64,000 nucleotides of DNA from Janibacter cremeus (GCF_029395675.1 NZ_CP115184.1:2914001-2978000); one strand, 5' to 3'; counted from the stretch's first letter, positions 46,190 through 55,443 are shown. Made by a program: numbers and translations. The notes: generated by a model from the sequence alone, not told the origin.

Positions 46190-47133
46190 TGGCCGGCAAC
46201 AGCCAACGACGAGGCGCGGTGCGCCGGTCCGGGTCGAAGAAGGGGATGCAGGTCGGTACGGGCGGCCAGCGTCGCAAGAGCCTGGAGGGCAAGGGCCCGA
46301 CGCCCAAGGCGAGCGAGCGTCCGAACCACAAGGCGTACAAGCCCAAGGCGGAGCAGAAGCGTCCCGCGAAGCCGCAGCGCAAGAAGACCTCCTCGACGGA
46401 GGTCGTCGCCGGGCGCAACTCCGTGCTGGAGGCGCTGCGCTCGCAGCTGCCGGTGACGACGATGTACATCGCGCACCGCATCGACAGCGACGACCGGGTC
46501 AAGGAGGCGCTGCAGGTGGCCGTCGCCGCCGGCACTCCGATCATCGAGGCCTCCCGGCAGGAGCTGGACCGGCTCACCGACGGCGCCGTGCACCAGGGCA
46601 TCGCGATCCAGGTGCCGCCGTACCAGTACGCGCACCCGAAGGACTTCATCGACTCCTCGCTGCCGGGCGTCCCGCTCGTCGTCGCGCTCGACTCGATCAC
46701 CGACCCGCGCAACCTCGGGGCGATCGTGCGCTCGACCGCCGCCTTCGGTGGCCACGGCGTCGTCGTCCCGCAGCGGCGCAGCGCGGGCATGACCGCGTCG
46801 GCGTGGAAGACCTCCGCCGGTGCCGCCGCGCGCCTGCCGGTCGCCCAGGCGGCGAACCTCACCCGTGCTCTCGAGGACTACCGCAAGGCCGGCTTCTTCG
46901 TCGTCGGGCTCGACATGGACGGAGACGTCGAGCTGCCCGGGCTGGAGCTGGCGACCTCGCCGCTCGTGGTCGTCGTCGGCTCCGAGGGCAAGGGCCTCTC
47001 GCGTCTCGTGCGCGAGACCTGCGACCAGATCGTCTCGGTGCCGATGAGCAGTGCCGTCGAGTCCCTCAACGCGGGCATCGCGACCAGCGTGGCCCTGTAC
47101 GAGATCGCCCGCCTGCGCCACGCCGAGGGGTGA
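46189..47133 (+). CDS. rlmB: 23S rRNA (guanosine-2'-O-)-methyltransferase RlmB
   Basis: The 314-residue protein has a Lys/Arg-rich N-terminal extension (about residues 1-70), a substrate-binding domain starting [14 protein letters not shown], and the SpoU knot: [28 protein letters not shown] and [15 protein letters not shown]. It methylates G2251 (E. coli numbering) in 23S rRNA. It follows cysS with a one-base overlap, the usual actinobacterial order. The basic extension is longer than in E. coli and probably binds RNA. Confidence 0.94.
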   Translation: MAGNSQRRGAVRRSGSKKGMQVGTGGQRRKSLEGKGPTPKASERPNHKAYKPKAEQKRPAKPQRKKTSSTEVVAGRNSVLEALRSQLPVTTMYIAHRIDSDDRVKEALQVAVAAGTPIIEASRQELDRLTDGAVHQGIAIQVPPYQYAHPKDFIDSSLPGVPLVVALDSITDPRNLGAIVRSTAAFGGHGVVVPQRRSAGMTASAWKTSAGAAARLPVAQAANLTRALEDYRKAGFFVVGLDMDGDVELPGLELATSPLVVVVGSEGKGLSRLVRETCDQIVSVPMSSAVESLNAGIATSVALYEIARLRHAEG

Positions 47134-47212
47134 TTGCCCGGGCGCACCGCGCATGATGGGGTGGGGCCGAGCGGGGGTCGCAGGGGTCCTCGCCAGCGCA
47201 GGAGGGAACCCG

Positions 47213-47773
47213 ATGTCCGCAATGCCCCCACCCCCGCCGCCCGGCGGTGACCAGTCCGGCTACCAGCCGGCGCCCGCGTACTCGTCCCCGGGTGGTTACC
47301 CGGGCGGCCCCGTGATGACGGCGGCGCCACCGTCGATCGTCCGGGCCAAGTACGCGATGTGGGCCGGTGCGGTGCTGCAGCTGGTCACGATCCTCACGTC
47401 CTTCGTCGGCATGGACGACATGCGTGCCCAGGTCATGGAGGCCTTGGACCAGCAGGGCGTCCCCTACACGGAGAGCACCATCGACGCCGCCGTCGCGCTG
47501 GGGGTCGGGTTCAGCGTCTTCCTCGGCGTGGTCGGTGCGATCCTGTGGGTGCTCATGGCGTGGCTGAACGGCAAGGGCAAGGGCTGGGCGCGCATCGTGG
47601 CGACGGTCCTGTTCGCGCTCTTCGTCATCAGCTTCCTCTTCAGCTTCGCGCAGGCGACGTCGGCGGTGACGATGATCGTCAACGTCCTGGTGCTCCTGGC
47701 CGGAGCCGCGGCGGTCTTCTTCCTCTGGCAGAAGGACTCCACCGCCTGGTTCCGCGCCCACAAGGGCGTCTGA
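47213..47773 (+). CDS. Small tetraspanning membrane protein with Pro/Gly-rich N-terminus
   Basis: The 186-residue protein has a disordered N-terminal 35 residues (PPPPPPGGDQSGYQP) and four predicted membrane spans with a soluble loop (MDDMRAQVMEALDQQGVPYTES, in part) between the first two. This layout is widespread in actinobacteria but of unknown function. ATG 47213 has GGAGGG eight bases upstream. It follows rlmB by 80 bases. Confidence 0.78.
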   Translation: MSAMPPPPPPGGDQSGYQPAPAYSSPGGYPGGPVMTAAPPSIVRAKYAMWAGAVLQLVTILTSFVGMDDMRAQVMEALDQQGVPYTESTIDAAVALGVGFSVFLGVVGAILWVLMAWLNGKGKGWARIVATVLFALFVISFLFSFAQATSAVTMIVNVLVLLAGAAAVFFLWQKDSTAWFRAHKGV

Positions 47774-47804
47774 GCCCACGGGCGAAGGGGGCGCGCCGGC
47801 TGGC

Positions 47805-49052
47805 TCAGCCACCCTCCTCGTCGACCACGGGCAGCTCGGCGGTGTCCGCCCCCAGGAGCTCGCGCTCGTCGGGCTTGCCGGGCAGCACCTCGCGCAGGTA
47901 GTCCGCGAGCGCCTCCTCGATGGGGATGTCGTGGCCGGTCCGCTCGGCCAGGTACCACCGGTGCTCGAGGATCTCGTGGAAGAGCTCGGCCGGCTCGAGC
48001 TTGCCACGCATCTCACGCGGCACCGCGCGGGTCGTCGGCTCGTAGACGCGGGAGAGCCACTCGTGGGCGACGATCGACTCCTCGTCGCCCTGCCGGTCGG
48101 TCGCCGCGCGGTAGGAGTCGAGGTCGTTGAGCAGGCGACGGGCCTGGTTCTCCTCGACGTCGAGGCCGGTCAGGCGCAGCAGCCGGCGGCTGTGGTGGCC
48201 GGCGTCGACGACCTTGGGCTCGATGCGCACGTGGGTGCCGTCGAGGTCGGTGGCGATCGCCAGCTCGTCGACGTCGAAGCCCAGGGCGTTCAGCCGCCGG
48301 ATCCGCTCGTCGACCCGCCAGCGCTCGCCGGCCTCGAACCACTCGTCACCGGTCAGCTCCTGCCACAGCCCGCGGTAGCGCTCGATGATCTCGTGGGAGA
48401 CCTCGATCGGGTCGAGGCCCTCGGGCAGGTACCCCCCGGCGGCCAGGTCCATCATCTCGCCGGCGATGTTGACCTGGGCCAGGTCGAGGTCGTGCTCGCG
48501 CTGCCCGGTGCTCAGCGTGTCGTGCAGCTCGCCGGTCTCGGCGTCGACGAGGTAGGCGGAGAAGGCGCCGGCGTCGCGGCGGAAGAGCGTGTTGGACAGG
48601 GAGACGTCCCCCCAGAAGAACCCGGCGAGGTGCAACCGGGCCAGCAGGACCGCGAGGGCGTCGGCCAGCCGGGTCGTCGTGTCCTCGCGGAGGTGCTGGC
48701 TGAAGAGCGCCCGGTAGGGCAGCGAGAACTGCAGGTGCCGGGTGACCAGGCACGCGTCGAGCGGATCGCCGTCCGCGTCGGTGCGCCCGGAGACCACGGC
48801 GAGGGGCTCGACGCACGGCAGGTCGAGGCGGCGCAGCGCCCGCAGCAGCTGGTACTCCCCGCGGGCGAGGTCGGCCCCGATCTCCTTGACGGCGACGATG
48901 CCGCCGGAGAGGTGCGCGAAGCGCACGACGTGCCGGGAGATGCCGCGGGGGAGGGCGGCGAGGATCTCGGGGGGCCACTCCTCGAGCGGGACCGACCAGG
49001 GCAGGTCGAGCAGTGCCGGGTCGGGCCGGGCGGCGGAGATGTCCAACGGCAC
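47805..49052 (-). CDS. DUF4032 protein with LPS-kinase-like fold
   Basis: The 415-residue protein has a kinase-like N-terminal half: GGIVAVKEIGADLARGEYQLLRAL (Lys and Glu of the N-lobe, in part), LHLAGFFWGDVSLSNTLFRRD (catalytic Asp/Asn loop, in part) and YLVDAETGELHD (DxE in place of DFG). The C-terminal half is the DUF4032 domain. Such proteins are common in actinobacteria but the substrate is not known. GTG 49052 has GAGGAGG eight bases upstream. It ends a three-gene run with otsA and otsB, so a phosphorylation step linked to trehalose or glycogen metabolism is conceivable. Confidence 0.78.
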   Translation of the reverse strand: MPLDISAARPDPALLDLPWSVPLEEWPPEILAALPRGISRHVVRFAHLSGGIVAVKEIGADLARGEYQLLRALRRLDLPCVEPLAVVSGRTDADGDPLDACLVTRHLQFSLPYRALFSQHLREDTTTRLADALAVLLARLHLAGFFWGDVSLSNTLFRRDAGAFSAYLVDAETGELHDTLSTGQREHDLDLAQVNIAGEMMDLAAGGYLPEGLDPIEVSHEIIERYRGLWQELTGDEWFEAGERWRVDERIRRLNALGFDVDELAIATDLDGTHVRIEPKVVDAGHHSRRLLRLTGLDVEENQARRLLNDLDSYRAATDRQGDEESIVAHEWLSRVYEPTTRAVPREMRGKLEPAELFHEILEHRWYLAERTGHDIPIEEALADYLREVLPGKPDERELLGADTAELPVVDEEGG

Positions 49053-49062
49053 GGCGGCCTCC

Positions 49063-49818
49063 TCAGGCGGTCCGGGCTGCGACGAGGGCGTCGAGGACCG
49101 CGGGGACCTCGCTGCAGTCGTCCAGGCGGGTGCGGGCGGCGGTCTCACCGGGCCCGACCTTGATGGACAGGTCCCGTGGACCGAGCACCGTGAAGACGTG
49201 CTCGTCGGTGACGTCGTCGCCGAGGTAGACGACCGCGTCGACGCGCAGGTCCCCGGCGAGGGCCTGCAGGGCGGTGCCCTTGTCCGCTCCGACGACGCTC
49301 AGCTCGTGGACGCCCTTGCCGGAGAGGAGGCTGACCCCGGACATCCGGGCGGCCTCGGTGGCGATGTCGGTGGCGGTGTCGACGGCCTCCTCGGGCAGCC
49401 CCCGGGTGTGGAGGACCAGCGCGGTCGGCTTGTGCTCCATGCGGATCCGGGGGTCACGGGTGGCGACGGCGGGCTCGACCCAGGCGCGCAGCGCGGTCAG
49501 CCGGGCCCCGGCCGCCTGATCGGTGGGGCCCTGCCGGGCGCGGTTGGTCTCGGCGCCGTGGCTGCCGATGAGCGTCGTCCCCGAGTCGCCGAGACCGCTG
49601 AGCTCGGTGAGGGTGGCCAGGTCGCGCCCGGAGACGACCGCGGTCCACGTGTCCGCGGCGGCCGCCAGCGTGGTGATCGCCTCGATCGTGCCGGCCTGCG
49701 GTCGGGCGTCCAGCGGGTCGAGGACGAAGGGGGCGAGGACCCCGTCGAAGTCCGTCGCCACGAGCAGCCGGGGCCGCGCGGCGACCGCCGCGATGCCGTC
49801 GCTGACCTCGGGGCGCAC
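49063..49818 (-). CDS. otsB: Trehalose-6-phosphate phosphatase
   Basis: The 251-residue HAD phosphatase has the nucleophile LVATDFDGVLAPFV, motif II VVSGRDLATL, LIGSHGAE, Lys in GKGVHEL and the late YLGDDVTDEHVF, all typical of OtsB. It dephosphorylates trehalose-6-phosphate made by OtsA. GTG 49818 follows the otsA stop directly, and the DUF4032 gene starts ten bases after the stop. Confidence 0.94.
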   Translation of the reverse strand: MRPEVSDGIAAVAARPRLLVATDFDGVLAPFVLDPLDARPQAGTIEAITTLAAAADTWTAVVSGRDLATLTELSGLGDSGTTLIGSHGAETNRARQGPTDQAAGARLTALRAWVEPAVATRDPRIRMEHKPTALVLHTRGLPEEAVDTATDIATEAARMSGVSLLSGKGVHELSVVGADKGTALQALAGDLRVDAVVYLGDDVTDEHVFTVLGPRDLSIKVGPGETAARTRLDDCSEVPAVLDALVAARTA

Positions 49819-51264
49819 TCAGGCCCCCTTCGCCGTGGACCGGGACGGGCGGTCCGGTGCCGTCTCGAGGTTGGCGAGGAACGTGTCCGCCCACTTCTGC
49901 ACGTCGTTGTCGGCGACGCGCCGGCGCAGGGCCCGCATCGACCGGCGCTTGTCCTTCGCGGACATGTTCATCACGCGCAGCATCACCCGCTTCAGGCCCT
50001 CGATGTCGTGCGGGTTGCACCGGAAGGCCTGCTTCATCTCGTGCCACGCGCCGGTGAACTCGCTGAGGATGAGCGCGCCGCCGTCGTCGTGGCGGCAGGT
50101 GACGTACTCCTTGGCCACGAGGTTCATCCCGTCGCGCAGGGGGGTGACGAGCATGATGTCGGCCGCCTGGAAGAGTGCGGCCATCTCCTCGCGCGGGTAG
50201 CTCTGGTGCAGGTAGTCGACCGCCGGTGCGCCGATGGTGGAGTAGGCGCCGTTGATGTGACCGACGACGGTCTCCACCTCGGTGCGCAGCTGCTGGTAGG
50301 CCGCGACCCGCTCACGGCTCGGTGTGGCCACCTGGACGAAGGTGATGTCCGGCGTGGAGATGGCGCCGTCGGCGAGCAGCTCCTCGTAGGCCTTGAGACG
50401 GTGGCGGATGCCCTTGGTGTAGTCGAGGCGGTCGACGCCGAGCATCACCACCTCCGGGTCCCCGAGCGAGGCACGGATCTCCCGGGCCCGCTCCTGGACG
50501 GCCTCGGTGCGCGCCAGCTCCTCAAGACCCCGGTAGTCGACGCTGATCGGGACGGCGGAGGCGCGGACCTGGCGACTCGTGCCGTCCGGGTCCTGGGTGG
50601 TGACGACCTCCCCCCGCGTCGTGCGCCCGTCGAGCTGGCGGCAGGCGCGCAGGAAGTTCTGCGCGTCGGGGGCGCGCTGGAAGCCGAGGTAGTCGGCACC
50701 GAGGAGGCCCTCGAGGATGCGTGAGCGCCACGGGAGCTGGGCGAAGAGCTCCACGGGCGGGAAGGGGATGTGGTTGAACCAGCCGATCCGCACGTCGGGG
50801 CGGCGCTCGCGCACCATCGCCGGCACGAGCTGGAGCTGGTAGTCGTGGATCCACACCTTGGCGCCCTCGGCCGCCACCTCGCACACCGCCTCGGCGAAGC
50901 GCTCGTTGACGATCTGGTAGCAGCGCCACCACTCGCGGTGGAAGTGGGCCTGGACGATGACGTCGTGGTAGATCGGCCAGAGCGTGTCGTTGCTGAAGCC
51001 CTCGTAGTAGCTCTCGCGCTCCTCCTCCGACAGGGGGACGGGGTGCAGCCACATCCCGGCCTCCTCGAAGGGCTCGGGGGCCTCGCCCGTCTCGCCGGCC
51101 CACCCGACCCAGGCGCCCTCGCGGTGCTGCATCACCGAGTCCATCGCGGTCACCAGCCCCCCGGGGGAGCGGTGCCACTCCGAGGAACCGTCGTCGGCGA
51201 CGACACGGTCGACGGGGAGCCGGTTGGCGGCGATGACCAGATCGAAGACGCGCTGGGCAGTCAT
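49819..51264 (-). CDS. otsA: Trehalose-6-phosphate synthase
   Basis: The 481-residue GT20 enzyme has IAANRLPVDRV, the glycine loop SPGGLVTAMD, VWIHDYQLQLVPAMVRE, IGWFNHIPFPPVELFAQLPW (read in part), GVDRLDYTKGIRHRL and TPLRDGMNLVAKEYV. It joins UDP- or ADP-glucose to glucose-6-phosphate. ATG 51264 has AGGAGG ten bases upstream and a -10 TATGGT at 51301-51296. It is first in the otsA-otsB-DUF4032 operon. Confidence 0.96.
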   Translation of the reverse strand: MTAQRVFDLVIAANRLPVDRVVADDGSSEWHRSPGGLVTAMDSVMQHREGAWVGWAGETGEAPEPFEEAGMWLHPVPLSEEERESYYEGFSNDTLWPIYHDVIVQAHFHREWWRCYQIVNERFAEAVCEVAAEGAKVWIHDYQLQLVPAMVRERRPDVRIGWFNHIPFPPVELFAQLPWRSRILEGLLGADYLGFQRAPDAQNFLRACRQLDGRTTRGEVVTTQDPDGTSRQVRASAVPISVDYRGLEELARTEAVQERAREIRASLGDPEVVMLGVDRLDYTKGIRHRLKAYEELLADGAISTPDITFVQVATPSRERVAAYQQLRTEVETVVGHINGAYSTIGAPAVDYLHQSYPREEMAALFQAADIMLVTPLRDGMNLVAKEYVTCRHDDGGALILSEFTGAWHEMKQAFRCNPHDIEGLKRVMLRVMNMSAKDKRRSMRALRRRVADNDVQKWADTFLANLETAPDRPSRSTAKGA

Positions 51265-51295
51265 GGGACGGACCTCCTGGATGATGGCCCTCCCA

Positions 51296-51301
51296 CCATA
51301 T
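51296..51301 (-). promoter_or_regulatory. -10 element of the otsA operon promoter
   Basis: TATGGT on the minus strand places the start near 51289 and gives a 24-base leader with an AGGAGG site. The divergent CBS gene's -10 is only about 35 bases away. Confidence 0.5.
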
Positions 51302-51346
51302 GGCGATGGCCTTCCGCCGGGGCGTCCGGAGCACTAATCTCGATGC

Positions 51347-51775
51347 ATGAAGATCTCGGACGTTCTGCGCAGCAAGGGCTCTGATGTCGTCACGATCGCT
51401 CCGGACGACACGGTGGCCACCCTCCTGGGCCTCCTCGCCGAGCACCGCATCGGTGCCGTCGTCGTCTCGGGTGGTGACGGCGCGGTCGACGGCATCGTCT
51501 CGGAGCGGGACATCGTCCGGCATCTGCACCGCCTGGGCGCCGCGGTCCTCGACGAGCCGGTCAGTGCGATCATGACCGCCGAGGTGCACACGTGCACCAC
51601 CCACGACGACGTGCGCGACCTCGCGGCCCGGATGACCGAGCGGCGCATCCGCCACATCCCGGTCGTCGAGGACGACACGCTGGTGGCCATCGTCAGCATC
51701 GGTGACGTCGTCAAGCACCGCATCCGGGACCTTGCCGCCGAGCGGGACCAGCTGGAGGCCTACATCACCCAGTGA
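51347..51775 (+). CDS. Tandem CBS-domain protein
   Basis: The 142-residue protein consists of two CBS motifs (about residues 1-60 and 72-130; VVVSGGDGAVDGIVSERDIVRHL and RIRHIPVVEDDTLVAIVSIGDVV, read in part) and nothing else. Such pairs bind adenine nucleotides and sense energy state, often for a partner protein. Leaderless: TAATCT (51335-51340) six bases before ATG 51347. No partner gene is adjacent. Confidence 0.92.
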   Translation: MKISDVLRSKGSDVVTIAPDDTVATLLGLLAEHRIGAVVVSGGDGAVDGIVSERDIVRHLHRLGAAVLDEPVSAIMTAEVHTCTTHDDVRDLAARMTERRIRHIPVVEDDTLVAIVSIGDVVKHRIRDLAAERDQLEAYITQ

Positions 51776-51844
51776 CACCAGGTCACAGCCGCCACACAGG
51801 CATTTCTCCGTGATCACCCAACCACGGCCTTCTAGGCTGGTGGC

Positions 51845-53524
51845 ATGACGACACAGGTGCTCGGGGAAGAACCGTCCCCGGAGGAGCGTGGTGAGGCCAC
51901 GGTGTCGCACTTCGAGACGATCGGGCGCTACCGCGTGCTGCAGGAGCTCGGGCAGGGCGGCATGGGCATCGTCCACCTGGCCCTCGACGAGCGCGGGCGC
52001 GCCGTCGCCGTCAAGGTGCTGCGCCCGCACGTGGCCCACGACGAGGACGCCCGTTCGCGGTTGGCCCGCGAGGTCGACACGCTCGCCAGGGTGCGCTCGG
52101 ACCGGATCGCCCCGGTCTTCGACGCGGACCTCGAGGGCGATCGTCCCTACATCGTCACCCGCTACGTTCCCGGGCCGAGCCTCGACCAGCTCGTGCGCGA
52201 CGAGGGGCCGCTCGACCCGCAGGCCCTGCTCTCCCTGGCACGCGGGCTCGTCGACGCCCTGCGCGCCATCCACCGCGTCGGCGTGATCCACCGGGACCTC
52301 AAGCCCGGCAACGTCCTCATGCTCGACGGCGCCCCCGTCGTCATCGACTTCGGCATCGCCCACGTGGCCGAGAGCTCGCGGATGACGATGACCGGCCTGG
52401 TCATGGGCACCCCCGGCTACCTCTCGCCCGAGCTGGTCGAGGGCGGTGACGTCACCGCGGCCACGGACTGGTGGGGGTGGGCCGCCACCCTCGTCTTCGC
52501 GGCGACGGGACGACCCCCCTTCGGCCGGGGCGGCATGGAGGCCGTCCTCGCCCGGGTCGCCCGCGGTGAGGCGGACCTGCGCGACGTCGACCCCGGGCTC
52601 GCCCCGCTCCTGTACGCCTGCTTCGACCCGGACCAGTCACGGCGTCCCGACGCCGACGAGGTGCTCACGGCTCTCGACGCCTGGGCCAACGGCCGTCCGG
52701 TGACCGAGGTCCTGCCGCAGCGCACCCGCACGCTCGAGCAGGGAGCGACGCAGGTCGTGACGCCCGCCCCGGCGCCGGTCGAGCCGCCCTCCCCGTGGGG
52801 GCAGGGCGACTGGCGCGACCCGAACCCCCGTCCCGCGCCGGTGAGCGCACCACCGCAGGCGAACCAGCAGTGGCCGGGCATGGCGGCGGGCGACCCGGAC
52901 CGCCCGGGCGACCCGCGGATCGGTCGTCCCCGGCGCTCCGACGTCCTCGCCGCGCTGCTGGCCGTCCTCGTCGCGATCTTCGCCGCTGCCCCGTGGGTGG
53001 GCATGGCCCTGGCCCTCGTGTGGTCGTGGCTGGCCCGCACCGTCGACCTGTCGATGACGAGCACCGTGCGGCGGCGTCACCGCTCCGGGCGACGCCGCAG
53101 CGACGGGGTCGTTGCCGCGTTGGCGAGCCCGTGGCACCTGCTCACCGGTGCGCTCCAGGCGCTGGTGTCGGCGCTGCTACCCCTCGCCGTCGGTGCCGCC
53201 GGCGTCCTCGTGACGGCGCTCGGGCAGAGCGCGCTCGACGGGCTCGGCGTGCGGCTGGAGTCGCCGCTCCCGCTGGCCGTGGGCGCGCTGCTCGCGCTGC
53301 TCGTCGGGTGGTGGGGCCCGGGCGGCCCGGGCCTGCGTCGCGGCAGCCGCAGCCTCGCGCGCAGCGTCACCGGCATCCCGGTCGTGCGCCTCGTGGTCAT
53401 CGCCGTGCTCGTGGTCATCGCCGTCGGGGTCCTCGGCGCCCTCTTCGCCGGTGCGCTCGACATCACGTGGTGGCCCGGCACCCTCTCGCCCCTACCCGGA
53501 CCGGAGCAGCTGCCCACCCGATGA
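51845..53524 (+). CDS. Membrane-anchored Ser/Thr protein kinase
   Basis: The 559-residue protein has a complete kinase domain (about residues 28-290): ELGQGGMGIVHLALDERGRAVAVKVL (P-loop and Lys), GVIHRDLKPGNVLMLDG, VIDFGIAHVA (DFG) and GTPGYLSPELVEG. A Pro-rich linker leads to several hydrophobic segments (about 370-550), so the kinase is cytoplasmic and membrane-held. No PASTA sensor is present, so it senses through the membrane part or a partner. Leaderless: TAGGCT (51833-51838) six bases before ATG 51845. Its stop overlaps the exporter gene start (ATGA). Confidence 0.92.
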   Translation: MTTQVLGEEPSPEERGEATVSHFETIGRYRVLQELGQGGMGIVHLALDERGRAVAVKVLRPHVAHDEDARSRLAREVDTLARVRSDRIAPVFDADLEGDRPYIVTRYVPGPSLDQLVRDEGPLDPQALLSLARGLVDALRAIHRVGVIHRDLKPGNVLMLDGAPVVIDFGIAHVAESSRMTMTGLVMGTPGYLSPELVEGGDVTAATDWWGWAATLVFAATGRPPFGRGGMEAVLARVARGEADLRDVDPGLAPLLYACFDPDQSRRPDADEVLTALDAWANGRPVTEVLPQRTRTLEQGATQVVTPAPAPVEPPSPWGQGDWRDPNPRPAPVSAPPQANQQWPGMAAGDPDRPGDPRIGRPRRSDVLAALLAVLVAIFAAAPWVGMALALVWSWLARTVDLSMTSTVRRRHRSGRRRSDGVVAALASPWHLLTGALQALVSALLPLAVGAAGVLVTALGQSALDGLGVRLESPLPLAVGALLALLVGWWGPGGPGLRRGSRSLARSVTGIPVVRLVVIAVLVVIAVGVLGALFAGALDITWWPGTLSPLPGPEQLPTR

Positions 53525-55314
53525 CGACACCGCCTCCACCCCCGCGACCGCGCCGGGACCCCCAGAGGTCCCGGGTGGTGCAGGACCCCATCACCGACGA
53601 CCTGACCCCCCAGCAGCGTGCCGCTCGTGACTCCGCTCGGGAGTCGTCGGCGTCCGAGCAGACGGCGGTGGCCGTGCCGGTGACGAAGCGGCGCCGTGAC
53701 TCGCGCTTCCGTCCTGCGGAGAAGACGCAGGCGGTGCCCCGGCCGCGCCAGGAGCCCAGGCCCGAGGAGCGCAAGGAGAAGCCCGGCCGGAACAAGCCGG
53801 TGCCCCGGCCGGCGGCCAAGCCGAAGCGGGAGAAGGCGGCGCCCACGCCGCGCCGGGAGCACCGCTCGCGGTTGCGCCCGCTGCTGCGCGGGGAGGAGCC
53901 GACGCAGACGATCCCGCTGCGAGGCTCCCTGCGCGGCACCCCCTACCGTGACCCGCGTGTCACGCGCGCGGTCGCGGAGGAGCAAGCCGCGACGACCGCC
54001 CTCGACCTCGCGCTGCGCGTCGCCGAGCTGATGCTGCGCTCCGGCTCCAGCTCCAGCGGTGTCGAGACGGCCGCGATCGCCGTCGGTGTCGCCGCGGGTC
54101 TGGAGGACCTCGACGTCGACCTGACGATGCAGTCCCTGCACATGCAGTGCCGGACGCCGTCGGGGCAGACGATCTCGCGGCTGCGGGTGGTGCGCCAGCC
54201 ACGGCAGGACTTCGCCCGTCTGGCGATGGTGCACGCCCTCGTCGACGACCTGATCTCCGGGGACATCGACGTCGAGCAGGCCGACGCGAAGATCAAGGAG
54301 ATCAACACGACGCGTCGGACGTGGTCGCGCTGGGTGGTCGCCCTCGGTGAGGGGAGCGTCGCCGGTGGCGTCGCACTCATCCTCGGCGCCAGCATCCTGG
54401 GTGTGCTGCTGGCGATGCTCTCCGGCGTGCTCATCATCATGCTCGCCGGGTGGGTCGCGCGGATCGACCTCCCGGACTTCTACCTGGGCGCGCTGGGCGG
54501 GGCGCTGGCCACGGTGATCGCCTTCCTCGCCTACGTGTACGGACCGATCAACGGCGCGGACTTCGCCTTCGTCGTCGCCGGTGGGATCGTCGCCCTGCTG
54601 CCCTCACGCACCCTGACATCGGCCACGGAGGACCTCCTCTCGGGCTTCCCGGTGACCGGCACGGCACGGTTGTTCGCCGTGATGTTCCACACCCTCGGTC
54701 TGATCATCGGTGTGGCCAGCGGCCTGGGGATCAGCCTGCAGCTGGCCGTCGCGCTCGAGCTCGGCTTCGAGCCCCCGGGGATCGACAAGCTCGCGTGGGC
54801 CTCGGCCCCCGTCCCGATCGTCATCGGGGGCGCGGTCTTCATCGGCTTCGCCGGTGCGCTCACCCTGCAGAACAATCCGCGGATGCTCCCGCCCGCCGCC
54901 ATCCTGTGTGCGCTCGGCGTGACCGTCGCGCTGGCCTCCACGGATGCGGGCCTGGGCCGCGTGACGTCCACCGGGCTCGCGGCCGTGGTCATCGGCTTCT
55001 TCGCGCGACTGATCGCCCTGCGGATGGACTCCCCGCCCATCACCCTCTTCGTGCCCGCGTCCTTCGGCCTGTATCCCGGTCTCGGGATCTTCATCGGGCT
55101 GTACCACCTGACGAGCTCGGCGGGTGGGTACAACCTCGAAGGGGGTCTGGTCTCGGTCTTCTCCTCGCTCGGCGTGATCATGGCGATCGCGACGGGAGCG
55201 ACGTTGGGGGACAGGCTCGCGACGCCACTCGACGCACCCGTTGCCCAGCGGCGGAAGCAGGCGGTGGAGGCCGAGAGCGACCGGCGCACGGACGAGGGCT
55301 GGGAGATCGTCTAG
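53521..55314 (+). CDS. ThrE-family threonine/serine exporter with long basic N-terminus
   Basis: The 597-residue protein has a low-complexity Arg/Lys/Pro N-terminal region of about 150 residues (RRRDSRFRPAEKTQ, RPRQEPRPEERKEK) and then the ThrE domain (DUF1212): ELMLRSGSSSSGVETAAIAVG and repeated membrane spans to the C-terminus, about ten in all. It should export threonine or serine. Ser/Thr-containing basic tracts next to a co-translated kinase gene (ATGA overlap) make kinase control of the exporter plausible. Confidence 0.87.
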   Translation: MTTPPPPPRPRRDPQRSRVVQDPITDDLTPQQRAARDSARESSASEQTAVAVPVTKRRRDSRFRPAEKTQAVPRPRQEPRPEERKEKPGRNKPVPRPAAKPKREKAAPTPRREHRSRLRPLLRGEEPTQTIPLRGSLRGTPYRDPRVTRAVAEEQAATTALDLALRVAELMLRSGSSSSGVETAAIAVGVAAGLEDLDVDLTMQSLHMQCRTPSGQTISRLRVVRQPRQDFARLAMVHALVDDLISGDIDVEQADAKIKEINTTRRTWSRWVVALGEGSVAGGVALILGASILGVLLAMLSGVLIIMLAGWVARIDLPDFYLGALGGALATVIAFLAYVYGPINGADFAFVVAGGIVALLPSRTLTSATEDLLSGFPVTGTARLFAVMFHTLGLIIGVASGLGISLQLAVALELGFEPPGIDKLAWASAPVPIVIGGAVFIGFAGALTLQNNPRMLPPAAILCALGVTVALASTDAGLGRVTSTGLAAVVIGFFARLIALRMDSPPITLFVPASFGLYPGLGIFIGLYHLTSSAGGYNLEGGLVSVFSSLGVIMAIATGATLGDRLATPLDAPVAQRRKQAVEAESDRRTDEGWEIV

Positions 55315-55322
55315 CGACACTT

Positions 55323-55363
55323 GGTCACGGGGTTTGACCCGTTTGATCACAGGACGGTAACGT
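55323..55363 (+). promoter_or_regulatory. Promoter and in-phase direct repeats upstream of first rpf-like gene
   Basis: -35 TTGACC (55334-55339) and -10 TAACGT (55358-55363) are 18 bases apart and would start transcription near 55370. GGTCAC (55323), GATCAC (55345) and GGTAAC (55356) are spaced by multiples of 11 bases, the phasing of OmpR-family sites. MtrA, a known regulator of actinobacterial rpf genes, is the best candidate; because one site lies in the spacer and one on the -10, it would repress. Confidence 0.5.
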
Positions 55364-55443
55364 TCCCACGTCCGCAGATGGCCAGACCTTCTGGCAGCTT
55401 CACCACGAAGCCCCCTGAACTCCGTGGAAGGAAATCCCACCGC

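Noticed and set aside
55315..55443. c-di-AMP (ydaO-type) riboswitch upstream of rpf
   Set aside because: Actinobacterial rpf genes often carry it, but none of its conserved blocks is present. The leader is only about 75 bases and looks unstructured.
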